Positions 51,066-58,926 of a DNA stretch of 64,000 nucleotides are shown here, piece by piece (position 1 is the stretch's first letter; every line of letters begins with the position of its first letter). Source of the DNA: Bacteroidota bacterium (lineage in GTDB: Bacteria > Bacteroidota > Bacteroidia > AKYH767-A > OLB10); assembly GCA_016717725.1 (NCBI GenBank), contig JADKFA010000044.1, positions 1 through 64,000 of the forward strand. The letters are read 5' to 3'. The notes under the pieces were generated by a model, which made no database searches, was not told the origin of the DNA, and saw only the letters and a program-made list of their open reading frames with translations. Both the position numbers and the translations under genes were made by a program.

Positions 51066-52247
51066 TTAATGATGATGTTCTTCTATAGCAGCTCCAATGT
51101 ACACAGCACTTAACATGGTGAATACATAAGCTTGTAAGAAGGCAACTAATAATTCTAATACTGTCATGAAAACTGTGAAGACCAATGTCAATGGCGACAC
51201 GGCTAAACCAACTCCCATTCCGTTTTGTCCGAAGATAAAAATCAAACTAAAGAATGCTAAGGCGATAATATGTCCGGCCGTGATATTCGCAAAAAGTCGA
51301 ATCATCAATACGAACGGACGTAAAAACACTCCTAGAATTTCAATCGGTGTTAACAATACTAACACTCCTTTCGGCACACCGGGCATCATGAATACGTGTT
51401 CCCAATAATTCTTGTTTGCATTTACCGTTACAATTACAAAAGTAAATACAGCTAAGGTTAATGCTATGCTAATGCTTCCTGTTAAGTTCGCACCAAACGG
51501 AAACACAGGAATCAATCCCATTAAGTTCGCAATCCAAATAAAGAAGAATACGGTTAATAGGTAAGGTAAATATTTTTCGTACTTGTGTCCGATACTCGGC
51601 TTAATTAAATCATCTCTAACAAACATGATGATAGGCTCCATTGCATTTTGCAATCCTGTTGGAGCAAGACCTTTACGTTTGCGAGTATAAGCACTTGCGA
51701 TATTCGTAAAAATTAAAAGCATTAATCCGCAGCAAATAAAAATAGATGCTACATTCTTTGTAATAGAGATATCAAAAATATTTGCAGTTACTGCGTCATT
51801 AACAGTGGCATGATGTGCATCCATTTCACCCATTTCATTTACGGCAACTACTTTTTGACCTTGTAACATATACCCATTGTAGGTTTTATGTCCATGTTCA
51901 AAACGCGCACTGCTAAACATTGCCATTCCGCGATCCGAAGAATAAAGGATTATAGGAAGTGGAATTTCAGTATGACCCCACAAATGCCAGCCATGAGCGT
52001 CGGCAACGTGCTCCATAATTATTTTTCCTGCATTTAATTTTTCTGCAGCATGACCTTCTCCCGCACCTGATTCTGAATGATCAGCAGTAGTTGCAGCATC
52101 GCCATGAGCATGCTCGTCAACACTAACTGTTTCAGTTTGAGGTAATTGATTATGAGAAGAATCCTGAGCCACATTGATCGAGAAGATCAGCGTGAACATG
52201 GCAAATGTCAGGATTGATAGTAGAGCTAAACGTTTGTATTTCAACAT
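51066..52247 (-). CDS. atpB: ATP synthase Fo subunit a with long His/Asp-rich N-terminal extension
   Basis: 393 residues, about 120 longer than the E. coli protein. The C-terminal ~230 residues hold the conserved core: GLIPVFPFGANLTGSISIAL, the essential arginine in LRPFVLMIRLFANITAGH, and the last helix FLQAYVFTMLSAVYIG. The extra N-terminal part begins with a signal-like hydrophobic segment (LALLSILTFAMFTLIFSINV) and then a region with many His, Asp and Glu (SVDEHAHGDA...HSESGAGEGHA). Such extensions are seen in other Bacteroidota subunit a proteins; a role in assembly or proton/metal binding on the periplasmic side is only a guess. It is the first gene of the operon. No atpI precedes it, and atpD and atpC are not in the window; they usually lie elsewhere in this phylum. 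Confidence 0.95.
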   Translation of the reverse strand: MLKYKRLALLSILTFAMFTLIFSINVAQDSSHNQLPQTETVSVDEHAHGDAATTADHSESGAGEGHAAEKLNAGKIIMEHVADAHGWHLWGHTEIPLPIILYSSDRGMAMFSSARFEHGHKTYNGYMLQGQKVVAVNEMGEMDAHHATVNDAVTANIFDISITKNVASIFICCGLMLLIFTNIASAYTRKRKGLAPTGLQNAMEPIIMFVRDDLIKPSIGHKYEKYLPYLLTVFFFIWIANLMGLIPVFPFGANLTGSISIALTLAVFTFVIVTVNANKNYWEHVFMMPGVPKGVLVLLTPIEILGVFLRPFVLMIRLFANITAGHIIALAFFSLIFIFGQNGMGVGLAVSPLTLVFTVFMTVLELLVAFLQAYVFTMLSAVYIGAAIEEHHH

Positions 52248-52277
52248 GATAGGCGTGCCTATGGGTTATTGAGGTCG

Positions 52278-52285
52278 CAAAGGTA
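52278..52285 (-). promoter_or_regulatory. -7 box of the ATP synthase operon promoter
   Basis: On the minus strand TACCTTTG matches the Bacteroidota TAnnTTTG box exactly, about 30 bp before the atpB start codon. The matching TTG box at the usual distance is not clear, as there are several T-rich options. Confidence 0.6.
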
Positions 52286-52536
52286 GACAAAAAGCACAAA
52301 ACAGGAAATGCAAGTATTCAAATTTATTGCAAATGAGTGGGAAACAAATTTTATCCAAAATCAGATGTTTTAATGATGGGTTCAATCCCACTGTTTTAGG
52401 GCTACTCCTTCCAGCATTCTAGAAATCCATGTTGATGCAATTGTCAAATTTTTGTCAATCTTTATAAAAAGTAAATTGAAGCGAGATTTATTTTAACTTT
52501 ATCGTATCAGTGTTGATTTTAGTTAACTATAAACCC

Positions 52537-53451
52537 ATGAATAAATTTTACCTCACCATCCTCTCTATCTTTATTGCTTCTACATTACAAGCTCAATTTC
52601 AATTTCAATATTTTGATGGGGCCGATACTGTTTATTCTAACTCCGTGAATGTGGATATAGACACAAGCAGTACTACAATTTGGCAAATTGGGCCACCACA
52701 GAAAATAATTTTTAATGCAGCGGCGAGTCAACCCAATGCCATGGTAACGGATACTGTAAATAATTATCCTAGCAATAATGTATCCTCGTTCCATATTAAA
52801 ATTGAGAATAGTCTAGGCTGGGGTGGCGTTTACGCTCTACAATGGCTTCAAAAATTAGATATGGACGCCGATCATGATGGCGGTATTATTGAATTCACTA
52901 CTGACGATGGATTAACTTGGCAAAATGTTTTTAATAATCCGCTAGTCTATAGTTTCTACGGATTTTTAACTGCCAGTCAAGATACGTTGGATAATGGAGA
53001 ATTTGCCTTCAGTGGAAGAGATACGCTGTGGAGAAATGTTTGGCTTTGTTTTGATGTGTCGTGGATGTCACAATTACCAGATACTATTTCTTTACGCTTT
53101 ACTTTTAAATCGGACTCTATTGATAATGGAAGAGAAGGATGGATCATCGATGATTTTATTTCTCACCCTACTTTTATTCACACGATACAAGAGGTAGAAC
53201 GCAAAGAGTATTTAACGGTTTATCCAAATCCAAGTAATGGAATCGTCAATATTGAAGCGCAAAAGAAATCGGAATACCATCTTATCGAAGTGATGGAGTT
53301 AATTAATGCGCAAGGGAAGGTGGTTGAAAGATGGAATAATATTCCAACTAAATACTGGTTCGACAGCAAGAAATATGCAGATGGCTATTATTTACTTAAA
53401 ATAAAAACAAATTTTAAATCGGAAACAATTCCACTGATCTTCGGAAATTAA
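52537..53451 (+). CDS. Secreted T9SS type A protein, first gene of a redox operon
   Basis: The frame is open from 52510, but the ATG at 52537 starts a good signal peptide (KFYLTILSIFIASTLQAQ) and is preferred; 304 residues. The mature domain (~20-220) reads like a secreted beta-sandwich: WGGVYALQWLQKLDMDADHDGGIIEFTTDDGLTWQNVF and GREGWIIDDFISHPTF, a pattern seen in bacterial MAM/jelly-roll-like modules. It ends with a type A sorting tail (VYPNPSNGIVNIEAQ ... ADGYYLLKIKT). Only 9 bp separate it from the cytochrome peroxidase gene, so they should share a transcript. Its own function is unknown; it might be a surface partner of the two redox proteins. Confidence 0.82.
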   Translation: MNKFYLTILSIFIASTLQAQFQFQYFDGADTVYSNSVNVDIDTSSTTIWQIGPPQKIIFNAAASQPNAMVTDTVNNYPSNNVSSFHIKIENSLGWGGVYALQWLQKLDMDADHDGGIIEFTTDDGLTWQNVFNNPLVYSFYGFLTASQDTLDNGEFAFSGRDTLWRNVWLCFDVSWMSQLPDTISLRFTFKSDSIDNGREGWIIDDFISHPTFIHTIQEVERKEYLTVYPNPSNGIVNIEAQKKSEYHLIEVMELINAQGKVVERWNNIPTKYWFDSKKYADGYYLLKIKTNFKSETIPLIFGN

Positions 53452-53460
53452 TTTTAATAA

Positions 53461-54525
53461 ATGAAAAGTCTTCGTTTCATTTTATTATTTTCTTGTATCG
53501 CTATTGCTTTGGGGTTCGATGGACTTCAACCTACTCCTTATGTTTTCCCGTTTCTACCCTATTTTCCAAAAATGCCACTAGCGAATGATAATCCTGTGAC
53601 TGTGGAGGGAGTAAATTTGGGTAGACATTTATTTTACGATCCTATTTTAAGTGCCGACAGTTCTCTTTCCTGCTCAAGCTGTCATCAACAAAAATTTGCA
53701 TTTAGCAATTCGCCCGAAATATTTTCGAAAGGACGCGAAGGGGTGTTGATGAAAAGAAATACGATGGCATTATTTAATTTAGCTTGGTATCCTTCTTTCT
53801 TTTGGGATGGGCGTGCGGCAACAATTGAAGAACTCGTTTTTCATCCCGTACGCGAAGTTTCGGAGATGAATTTAAATTGGAATGAAGCAGCATTGAAACT
53901 TGAAAGAAATCCATTTTATAAAAAAAAGTTTGCCACTGCATTTGAAAATCAGAAAATAGATAGTGTATTGGTTGCAAAAGCGATTGGTCAATTTTTGCGC
54001 ACACTTCTTTCTTATCAATCTAAATACGATTTAGTGTTGGCAGGAAAAACTTATTTTACAAAAGAGGAATACAAAGGATTTGTGTTAGCGAATGACCAAG
54101 TAAAAGGCAATTGTATAAACTGTCATATTACCGATGGCGACGTGCTTGGAACGAATTTATTTTTTAGCAATAATGGATTGGATGCCGTTTCAAGTAAAGA
54201 TGGTTTTGCAGATAAAGGAAGAGGTGCTGTCACCAACAATAGCAATGACAATGGAAAATTTATTGTTCCTTCGTTAAGAAATTTGGCATTCTCTGCGCCC
54301 TATATGCACGACGGCAGGTTCTCCTCTTTAGATGAAGTTATCGAATTTTATAGTACAGGTATTAAAAAAAGTGTTACTATTGATTCCAAAATCCGTGATG
54401 TGCACCAGGGGGGTATGCAATTAACGACCGATGAAAAACGCGAATTAAAAGCATTTTTACTTACCTTAAGTGATTCTGCATTTATACAAAATAAAGCTTA
54501 TTCTAATCCTTTCTTTCTTAAATAA
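53461..54525 (+). CDS. Di-heme cytochrome c peroxidase (CCP/MauG family)
   Basis: 354 residues with an N-terminal export signal (RFILLFSCIAIALG). Two c-type heme sites are present: CSSCH at residues 71-75 and CINCH at 218-222. Around them are the family motifs LGRHLFYDPILSADSSLSCSSCHQ, NTMALFNLAWYPSFFWDGRAATIEE, and FIVPSLRNLAFSAPYMHDGRFSSLDEVIEFY with a likely distal Met. Known CCPs reduce hydrogen peroxide in the periplasm with electrons from small cytochromes, while MauG-type members oxidise protein side chains; sequence alone does not decide here. It sits 9 bp after the upstream gene and 6 bp before the dehydrogenase-like gene, in an operon ending at the hairpin 56205-56248. Confidence 0.93.
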   Translation: MKSLRFILLFSCIAIALGFDGLQPTPYVFPFLPYFPKMPLANDNPVTVEGVNLGRHLFYDPILSADSSLSCSSCHQQKFAFSNSPEIFSKGREGVLMKRNTMALFNLAWYPSFFWDGRAATIEELVFHPVREVSEMNLNWNEAALKLERNPFYKKKFATAFENQKIDSVLVAKAIGQFLRTLLSYQSKYDLVLAGKTYFTKEEYKGFVLANDQVKGNCINCHITDGDVLGTNLFFSNNGLDAVSSKDGFADKGRGAVTNNSNDNGKFIVPSLRNLAFSAPYMHDGRFSSLDEVIEFYSTGIKKSVTIDSKIRDVHQGGMQLTTDEKRELKAFLLTLSDSAFIQNKAYSNPFFLK

Positions 54526-54531
54526 AATATT

Positions 54532-56172
54532 ATGAAAAATTATCTACTTGTATTAAGCTTGTTCTTTATGTTTAATGCCTCTGCACAAACACCCATTGCC
54601 CTATTTCCCGACATCCAAGTTTCACAAGTGAAGTTGGTTGAAAATAATGTTACGCGCTTATGTTATAGCACCATCGATAGTTCTCTCTATTATTTAACGT
54701 ATGATGGAAATATCTATAAAGTAACGGCTGCTGGGAATCCCGATTTATTAGTTTCAAGTATTAGCGATCATGGATTGCAAACATGCCAAGGTATGGTAAT
54801 TGAAGATTCGGTGATCTATATTTCAGGTAACAATAATGTAGACTCAGCATACACGACTGGCTATATAATGAAAGGAACTTTGCAAGCAAACAACACTCGA
54901 ATTTGGTCGGTGTTGGCTGAAACAGTTCCGTATGAAACCGCACAACAGTTTGATCATTTCTTAAGTGGATTGGGAATTAATGCTACGCACGACACTTTAC
55001 TACTTTGTAGTGGCTCTCGTGGTGATCATGGTGAAGTACGCGATAATAATGGACTTTTTCCAAACACGCGCAACTTAGCCATCACGTCAGTTGTTTTACA
55101 AATTCCTTTAACAGCTCAAGGACTCATTATTCCGAATGACACCACCGCTTTAGATGCACAACAACTTGTTTATGCACGTGGCATTCGCAATACTTATGAC
55201 TTTGCATACAATACAAATGGTGAACTTTTTGGAGCCGAAAATTCAGGCGATCGTGATCACGAAGACGAATTGAATTGGATTCAACGAGGACATCACTATG
55301 GATTTCCTTGGATGATGGGCGGAACAGATAATCCCCAACAGTATTCATGGTTTAATCCAGCAGCCGATTTATTAATCAATCACAACAGTGGATCATGGAA
55401 CCAAGGTGTATTTATGAATGATCCTACCTTTCCACAAAAATCGGCTAATTTAATTTGCGATTTGCCCTGCAGAAATGATGGTCCGGGAGCTGCTTATATG
55501 CGCGATAGTATAACAGGAAATACGTACGATGCAGGGGCTATCAATCAAGCTATCTACAGTTTTACACCACATCGTTCTCCATTAGGGTTAGTGTTTGATG
55601 TAGACAGTGCACTTGGAGGAATTTACGGCGGAAATGGTTTCGTGCTAAGTTATACTCGCGGCGATAGTACATTGGCGGGATTCTCCAAATTACTTTCACC
55701 GTTTGATGATCATTCCGAAGACATTCAACTTTTACAAATGACTAAAGATTCCATCAACCAAACCTATTCATTTACGGCTACGCGCATCGTTAGTAATTTC
55801 AATCACCCCGTTGATGTGGTTTTATTGGATACTAGTATTTATGTGATAGAAATAGGTTATGCAGGAACTTCTTCTTTATGGAAGGTTGATTTTCCGAAAG
55901 CAGTTAACACATCCGTCATTGAAAATACATCGGAAGAAATTCAATTGTATCCGAATCCATGCAAAGACAAATTGAATCTTCAATTTAATTCGGCTGGAAA
56001 AAATTCCATGATTACTGTTTATGATGTTCAGGGAAGGAACCTAGTTATGAATGATATTGAATACGTTGGAAATACTACAACGCTGGATGTTGAAAATCTG
56101 GCGGCGGGAACTTATATTTTAGAAATAAGAAATGGAGATCAGTTACTCAGAAGAAAGTTTGTAAAAAAATAA
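54532..56172 (+). CDS. Glucose/sorbosone dehydrogenase-like beta-propeller with T9SS tail
   Basis: 546 residues with a signal peptide (YLLVLSLFFMFNASAQ). The central region matches the soluble PQQ-type sugar dehydrogenase fold: ARGIRNTYDFAYNTNGELFGAENSGDRDHEDELNWIQRGHHYGFPWMMGG, then a propeller with HRSPLGLVFDVDS and FNHPVDVVLLDTSIYVIEIGY. Known relatives oxidise aldose sugars or related compounds with PQQ, though many members have no proven activity. The tail (LYPNPCKDKLNLQF ... AAGTYILEIRNGDQ) is a T9SS type A signal, so the protein should cross the outer membrane. Coupling with the adjacent cytochrome peroxidase in an extracellular or periplasmic redox step is plausible but unproven. Confidence 0.88.
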   Translation: MKNYLLVLSLFFMFNASAQTPIALFPDIQVSQVKLVENNVTRLCYSTIDSSLYYLTYDGNIYKVTAAGNPDLLVSSISDHGLQTCQGMVIEDSVIYISGNNNVDSAYTTGYIMKGTLQANNTRIWSVLAETVPYETAQQFDHFLSGLGINATHDTLLLCSGSRGDHGEVRDNNGLFPNTRNLAITSVVLQIPLTAQGLIIPNDTTALDAQQLVYARGIRNTYDFAYNTNGELFGAENSGDRDHEDELNWIQRGHHYGFPWMMGGTDNPQQYSWFNPAADLLINHNSGSWNQGVFMNDPTFPQKSANLICDLPCRNDGPGAAYMRDSITGNTYDAGAINQAIYSFTPHRSPLGLVFDVDSALGGIYGGNGFVLSYTRGDSTLAGFSKLLSPFDDHSEDIQLLQMTKDSINQTYSFTATRIVSNFNHPVDVVLLDTSIYVIEIGYAGTSSLWKVDFPKAVNTSVIENTSEEIQLYPNPCKDKLNLQFNSAGKNSMITVYDVQGRNLVMNDIEYVGNTTTLDVENLAAGTYILEIRNGDQLLRRKFVKK

Positions 56173-56204
56173 TGCAATTGAATTGTAATCATTGAAAGAC
56201 AGAA

Positions 56205-56248
56205 ACCATAACGCAGAAACAAATTGCAATCTATTTCTGCGTTATGGT
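56205..56248. terminator. Perfect 15-bp bidirectional terminator
   Basis: ACCATAACGCAGAAA at 56205-56219 pairs with TTTCTGCGTTATGGT at 56234-56248 across a 14-nt loop, with A/T-rich flanks on both sides. It ends the redox operon and also faces the minus-strand membrane protein gene ending at 56273. Confidence 0.9.
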
Positions 56249-56272
56249 ATTTAAAAAAATCCTCTTCGCTAC

Positions 56273-57433
56273 TTAACGGCCCATCAACATCCGCTCATTC
56301 TGCAAAATGCACATTTGGAGTTGTATAATTCCATTGAGGGCTTCGGTGCTGCGGAGTTGATACATGTCAATTACATTGGAGTGCAACGGCATCAGCTTCC
56401 CACCCGCCTTTGCTACATAATTGGCATTGTAGTTTTTTACATAATCGCGTAGTGCAGTAATTTTTTGCTGCATGCCTTGGTCTTCGTTCATGTATTTGTC
56501 GACACGACCATCTCCTAACCAAATATCCTTGCTTTCGAAATCTTCACCAATGGTATTGGTTCCTACTTCAAAAAAAACAATTTTTTGTTTGATGTCTTCA
56601 CAAAGTTGATTAAGATTATTTACTTCAGGATTGTTTTGCAATACCATTGAATTGACGGCTGCCGATTGCATCAACAAGCGCTTTTCATTTTCCAATATCT
56701 TTTCATTGATTAAATAATCCTTAGTCATTTGAATTCCCATTAACTTACTTCCCGCAGGAGATCGTACTAAAGTGAGAAACAATCCGCATCCTGTTAAAAT
56801 AAGAATGGATGATACCACAGTATTCACTTTTGTCTCCGGATTTCTGAACCCGGTAAAGAAATATACAGGTAGAAATACAAATAATAAAATGAGCAAGGAC
56901 GTTAGTGCCATCATATTGGCGCCTGGCCAAAACATAATTTTGAATAGAATTCCGAGTGTCATTAATATTCCCGCGAAGGTTCCTAATCCGATGAGTACTT
57001 TGTTCTTCGTTTCCTTCTGTTCTTTTATTTTCAACAAAAATAAAAGGGGAAGAAATACAAAACTCATCAACCCAATTCCCAATACAATTCCTACCGCTGC
57101 TCCGGGCATATGCAAGAACTTTAATATAATTCCTAAGGTGAGAAAGGAGGCTGCTACAACTCCGCTCACTAACATTGTTTTTTTCATGACGTAATAATTT
57201 TTGAATGTAAGCAGAGAGATGGTTTCCTCTTCAATTTCTCTTAACTCCTTCTTGTAGAATTTTTTTATGGTAGAGAAATAAAATTGCTCGAAGTCTCCGT
57301 TTTCTTCGAGTTCATTCTCAATGATGCAACAAATATGATCCAGGAGATTTGACTGCAGGTCCTCCAGCTCCACGCCATTACGTCTAATGTCGTCGAGTAT
57401 AAAATCAATTTGCTTTTCGTTGAGGCAATACAT
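56273..57433 (-). CDS. Multi-pass membrane protein with GldL-like motifs, co-transcribed with PadR
   Basis: 386 residues. The first ~85 residues are soluble and charged (LQSNLLDHICCIIENELEENGDFEQFYFSTIKKFY). Six or so transmembrane helices follow (~85-240), in pairs, with the recurring motif LKFLHMPGA and FKIMFWPGAN. This FK(I/F)xHWPGA pattern is the one seen in the gliding/T9SS motor protein GldL and in many other small Bacteroidota membrane proteins. The C-terminal ~150 residues are soluble and helical. Its ATG follows the PadR stop codon directly, so the two are translated together. The arrangement resembles PadR genes followed by a membrane protein they control. A role in membrane stress or transport is only a guess. 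Confidence 0.75.
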   Translation of the reverse strand: MYCLNEKQIDFILDDIRRNGVELEDLQSNLLDHICCIIENELEENGDFEQFYFSTIKKFYKKELREIEEETISLLTFKNYYVMKKTMLVSGVVAASFLTLGIILKFLHMPGAAVGIVLGIGLMSFVFLPLLFLLKIKEQKETKNKVLIGLGTFAGILMTLGILFKIMFWPGANMMALTSLLILLFVFLPVYFFTGFRNPETKVNTVVSSILILTGCGLFLTLVRSPAGSKLMGIQMTKDYLINEKILENEKRLLMQSAAVNSMVLQNNPEVNNLNQLCEDIKQKIVFFEVGTNTIGEDFESKDIWLGDGRVDKYMNEDQGMQQKITALRDYVKNYNANYVAKAGGKLMPLHSNVIDMYQLRSTEALNGIIQLQMCILQNERMLMGR

Positions 57434-57775
57434 TTATGCAATATCTGTTTTGATATCCAATAGAAATTTCATGGTGTTCATGAAATCGGCGAACTCCGAA
57501 ATTTTTTCCTTCGTTAAACTTTTACCTTTCGGACTCAAGGAATAATATTTTCGTACACGTTTACCAATGTACTCCGTTTCGGTGGTTAATACACCATCCG
57601 CTTCCAACGCATGCAAAGAAGGATACAATGCTCCTTCTGTTAATTGAATTCTATCATTGGTTAATTCTTTCACACGTTGTGTAATTTCATAACCATACAT
57701 TCGTTTATTGTCTTTCAACAATTTTAAGATGATGGTTTTTAATGTGCCTTTTATGAGTTCAGAGGAGTAAATCAT
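57434..57775 (-). CDS. PadR-family transcriptional regulator
   Basis: The frame is open from 57802, but the promoter -7 box (57800-57807) would overlap that ATG; the next ATG at 57775 gives MIYSSELIKGTLKTIIL, the usual family start, and 113 residues. The winged helix is clear: KGTLKTIILKLLKDNKRMYGYEITQRV, then LTEGALYPSLHALEADGVLTTE and KRVRKYYSLSPKGKS. PadR proteins are dimeric repressors, often controlling their own operon in response to small molecules. A matching inverted repeat (57805-57825) lies in its promoter, so autoregulation of this gene and the downstream membrane protein is likely. Confidence 0.92.
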   Translation of the reverse strand: MIYSSELIKGTLKTIILKLLKDNKRMYGYEITQRVKELTNDRIQLTEGALYPSLHALEADGVLTTETEYIGKRVRKYYSLSPKGKSLTKEKISEFADFMNTMKFLLDIKTDIA

Positions 57776-57799
57776 GTCGTAAATAGTATTATCATAACG

Positions 57800-57832
57800 C
57801 AAATATACATCAGATTCTTATGTATTGGACAA
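57800..57832 (-). promoter_or_regulatory. Promoter of the padR operon with a PadR-type operator in its spacer
   Basis: On the minus strand TATATTTG (57800-57807) is an exact TAnnTTTG -7 box and TTG (57830-57832) is a possible -33 box, 22 nt apart. Between and overlapping them is a perfect inverted repeat, ATACAT at 57805-57810 and ATGTAT at 57820-57825 with a 9-nt spacer, close to the ACAT/ATGT half sites known for PadR proteins. A bound dimer would block RNA polymerase. Confidence 0.72.
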
Positions 57833-58052
57833 TTGGGCATATTATTTCACACAACTAATTGGTTAACTGATCAATAATTTTTAATTGGGAACTATAAAAT
57901 TAGGTGCACACCCGTTTTATCCGAAAAACAGCCCAATCTATATCGGTACTTTCTTTGAAGTACGCCCTACAACAATATCACGTGAAAGGAATTCGTTAAA
58001 GAATAAGTTACATAGTTCTTTAGAGTTGGAATTAGAGTACGATTGATTAGAT

Positions 58053-58104
58053 AAAAGGGGCTGAATGCATTGTGAATATCACAAGGTGTTTGGTCCCTTT
58101 TTTT
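58053..58104 (+). terminator. Orphan plus-strand terminator hairpin
   Basis: AAAAGGG at 58053-58059 pairs with CCCTTTT, and the stem continues through G-U pairs to a perfect TTGTGA/TCACAA top at 58070-58084, about 22 pairs with one mismatch, followed by more T. The wobble pairs exist only in plus-strand RNA. No gene on the plus strand ends just before it. Confidence 0.75.
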
Positions 58105-58263
58105 GTACCGTACTTATTTACAATTAAAATCACTTCCACTTTTAAGACTCAATAATGTGTGAACTTTAGCTCAAAAAATATAGATTTTTTACTTCGAACT
58201 TCCATCTAACAAAGTCTCAGAAACTCTAAATAATAACAGAAAAACTCGAAGTTTTGTCTGAAT

Positions 58264-58406
58264 GAACTCGATGTGTTGGCCGAGGGAACTCGATGTGTTG
58301 GCCGAGGGAATTCGATGTGTTGGCCGAGGGAACTCGATGTGTTGGCCGAGGGAACTCGATGTGTTGGCCGAGGGAACTCGATGTGTTTGGCCGAGGGAAC
58401 TCGAGG
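58264..58406. repeat. 22-bp minisatellite, six full copies and a partial one
   Basis: The unit starts GAACTCGATGTG and ends TTGGCCGAGG. Copies begin at 58264, 58286, 58308 (one T change), 58330, 58352 and 58374 (one extra T), with a partial seventh at 58397. There are no spacers, so it is not a CRISPR array. The unit length is not a multiple of three, so the open frames across it are incidental. Confidence 0.95.
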
Positions 58407-58408
58407 CC

Positions 58409-58440
58409 AAAAAAGAAGGCCTCCGAAACCGAAGACCTTC
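58409..58440 (-). terminator. Orphan minus-strand terminator next to the minisatellite
   Basis: On the minus strand the arms GAAGGTCTTCGG and the facing GGAGGCCTTC pair over 11-12 positions, using G-U pairs present only in that strand's RNA, and are followed by six T. No minus-strand gene lies upstream except the doubtful frame 58579-58806. Confidence 0.65.
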
Positions 58441-58926
58441 TAACCTAACCAATCAACAACCCTATTGATGGAAAATATCTAAATAAATATACAAATACCA
58501 AATACAAGTATATTTTAGTCCTATCTGCTAGTCCTTTTTCACCAATACTTCTTAAAAAAATAGTTCCGTAGACTAAGGCTATGCAACGATTTTTTTAAAT
58601 CGTCTTGGCAAAAAAATACGTCGCAGCTTTGAACTAAAATATACATGTAATTGGTATAATGAGAACATGACAAAGGTGGGGATATGAGCATGAATCAAAG
58701 GTGAAGTGTTTATGACGACTGGATGAGGGCTGCCTTCACTATATAAATTATTACATTTGGCAAACAATAAGTTTGAAATCAGTTGCGCCTTGCCAGCCCT
58801 CCGCAAGAAGAAAAAAGTATCTTAACTCTCCTTGATTTTTATAGAGTTTAAAACTTCGCTGATAAGGTGAAATATACTGTAACGAATTACCCTGCTCCAC
58901 GTATAAGAAAAACTTGAAAAAATACT

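Larger units (their letters stand above)
57833..58926. other. Long non-coding stretch between padR and pyc
   Basis: About 1.1 kb without a convincing protein gene. Short open frames exist (58189-58452 minus, 58262-58468 plus, 58579-58806 minus), but the first two are produced by the minisatellite and the third has no family resemblance. The stretch holds a plus-strand terminator hairpin (58053-58104), a 22-bp minisatellite (58264-58406), a minus-strand terminator (58409-58440), and a small ACGATTT/AAATCGT inverted repeat at 58586-58603. It could contain decayed genes or small RNAs. Confidence 0.6.

Noticed and set aside
58264..58406. CRISPR array
   Set aside because: The units are directly adjacent with no variable spacers and no cas genes are present.
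58189..58468. Two short open frames across the minisatellite with repeated WPRELDVLAEG or SANTSSSLGQH peptides
   Set aside because: A 22-bp repeat read in any open frame gives a 22-residue period automatically. There is no start context or family, and both strands are open equally.
58579..58806. 75-residue minus-strand open frame
   Set aside because: No resemblance to a protein family, no promoter or clear start, and a composition like the surrounding non-coding DNA.
57833..58926. tRNA or riboswitch in the long gap before pyc
   Set aside because: No cloverleaf or TTCGA-type T-loop arrangement and no known aptamer core could be recognised by eye.
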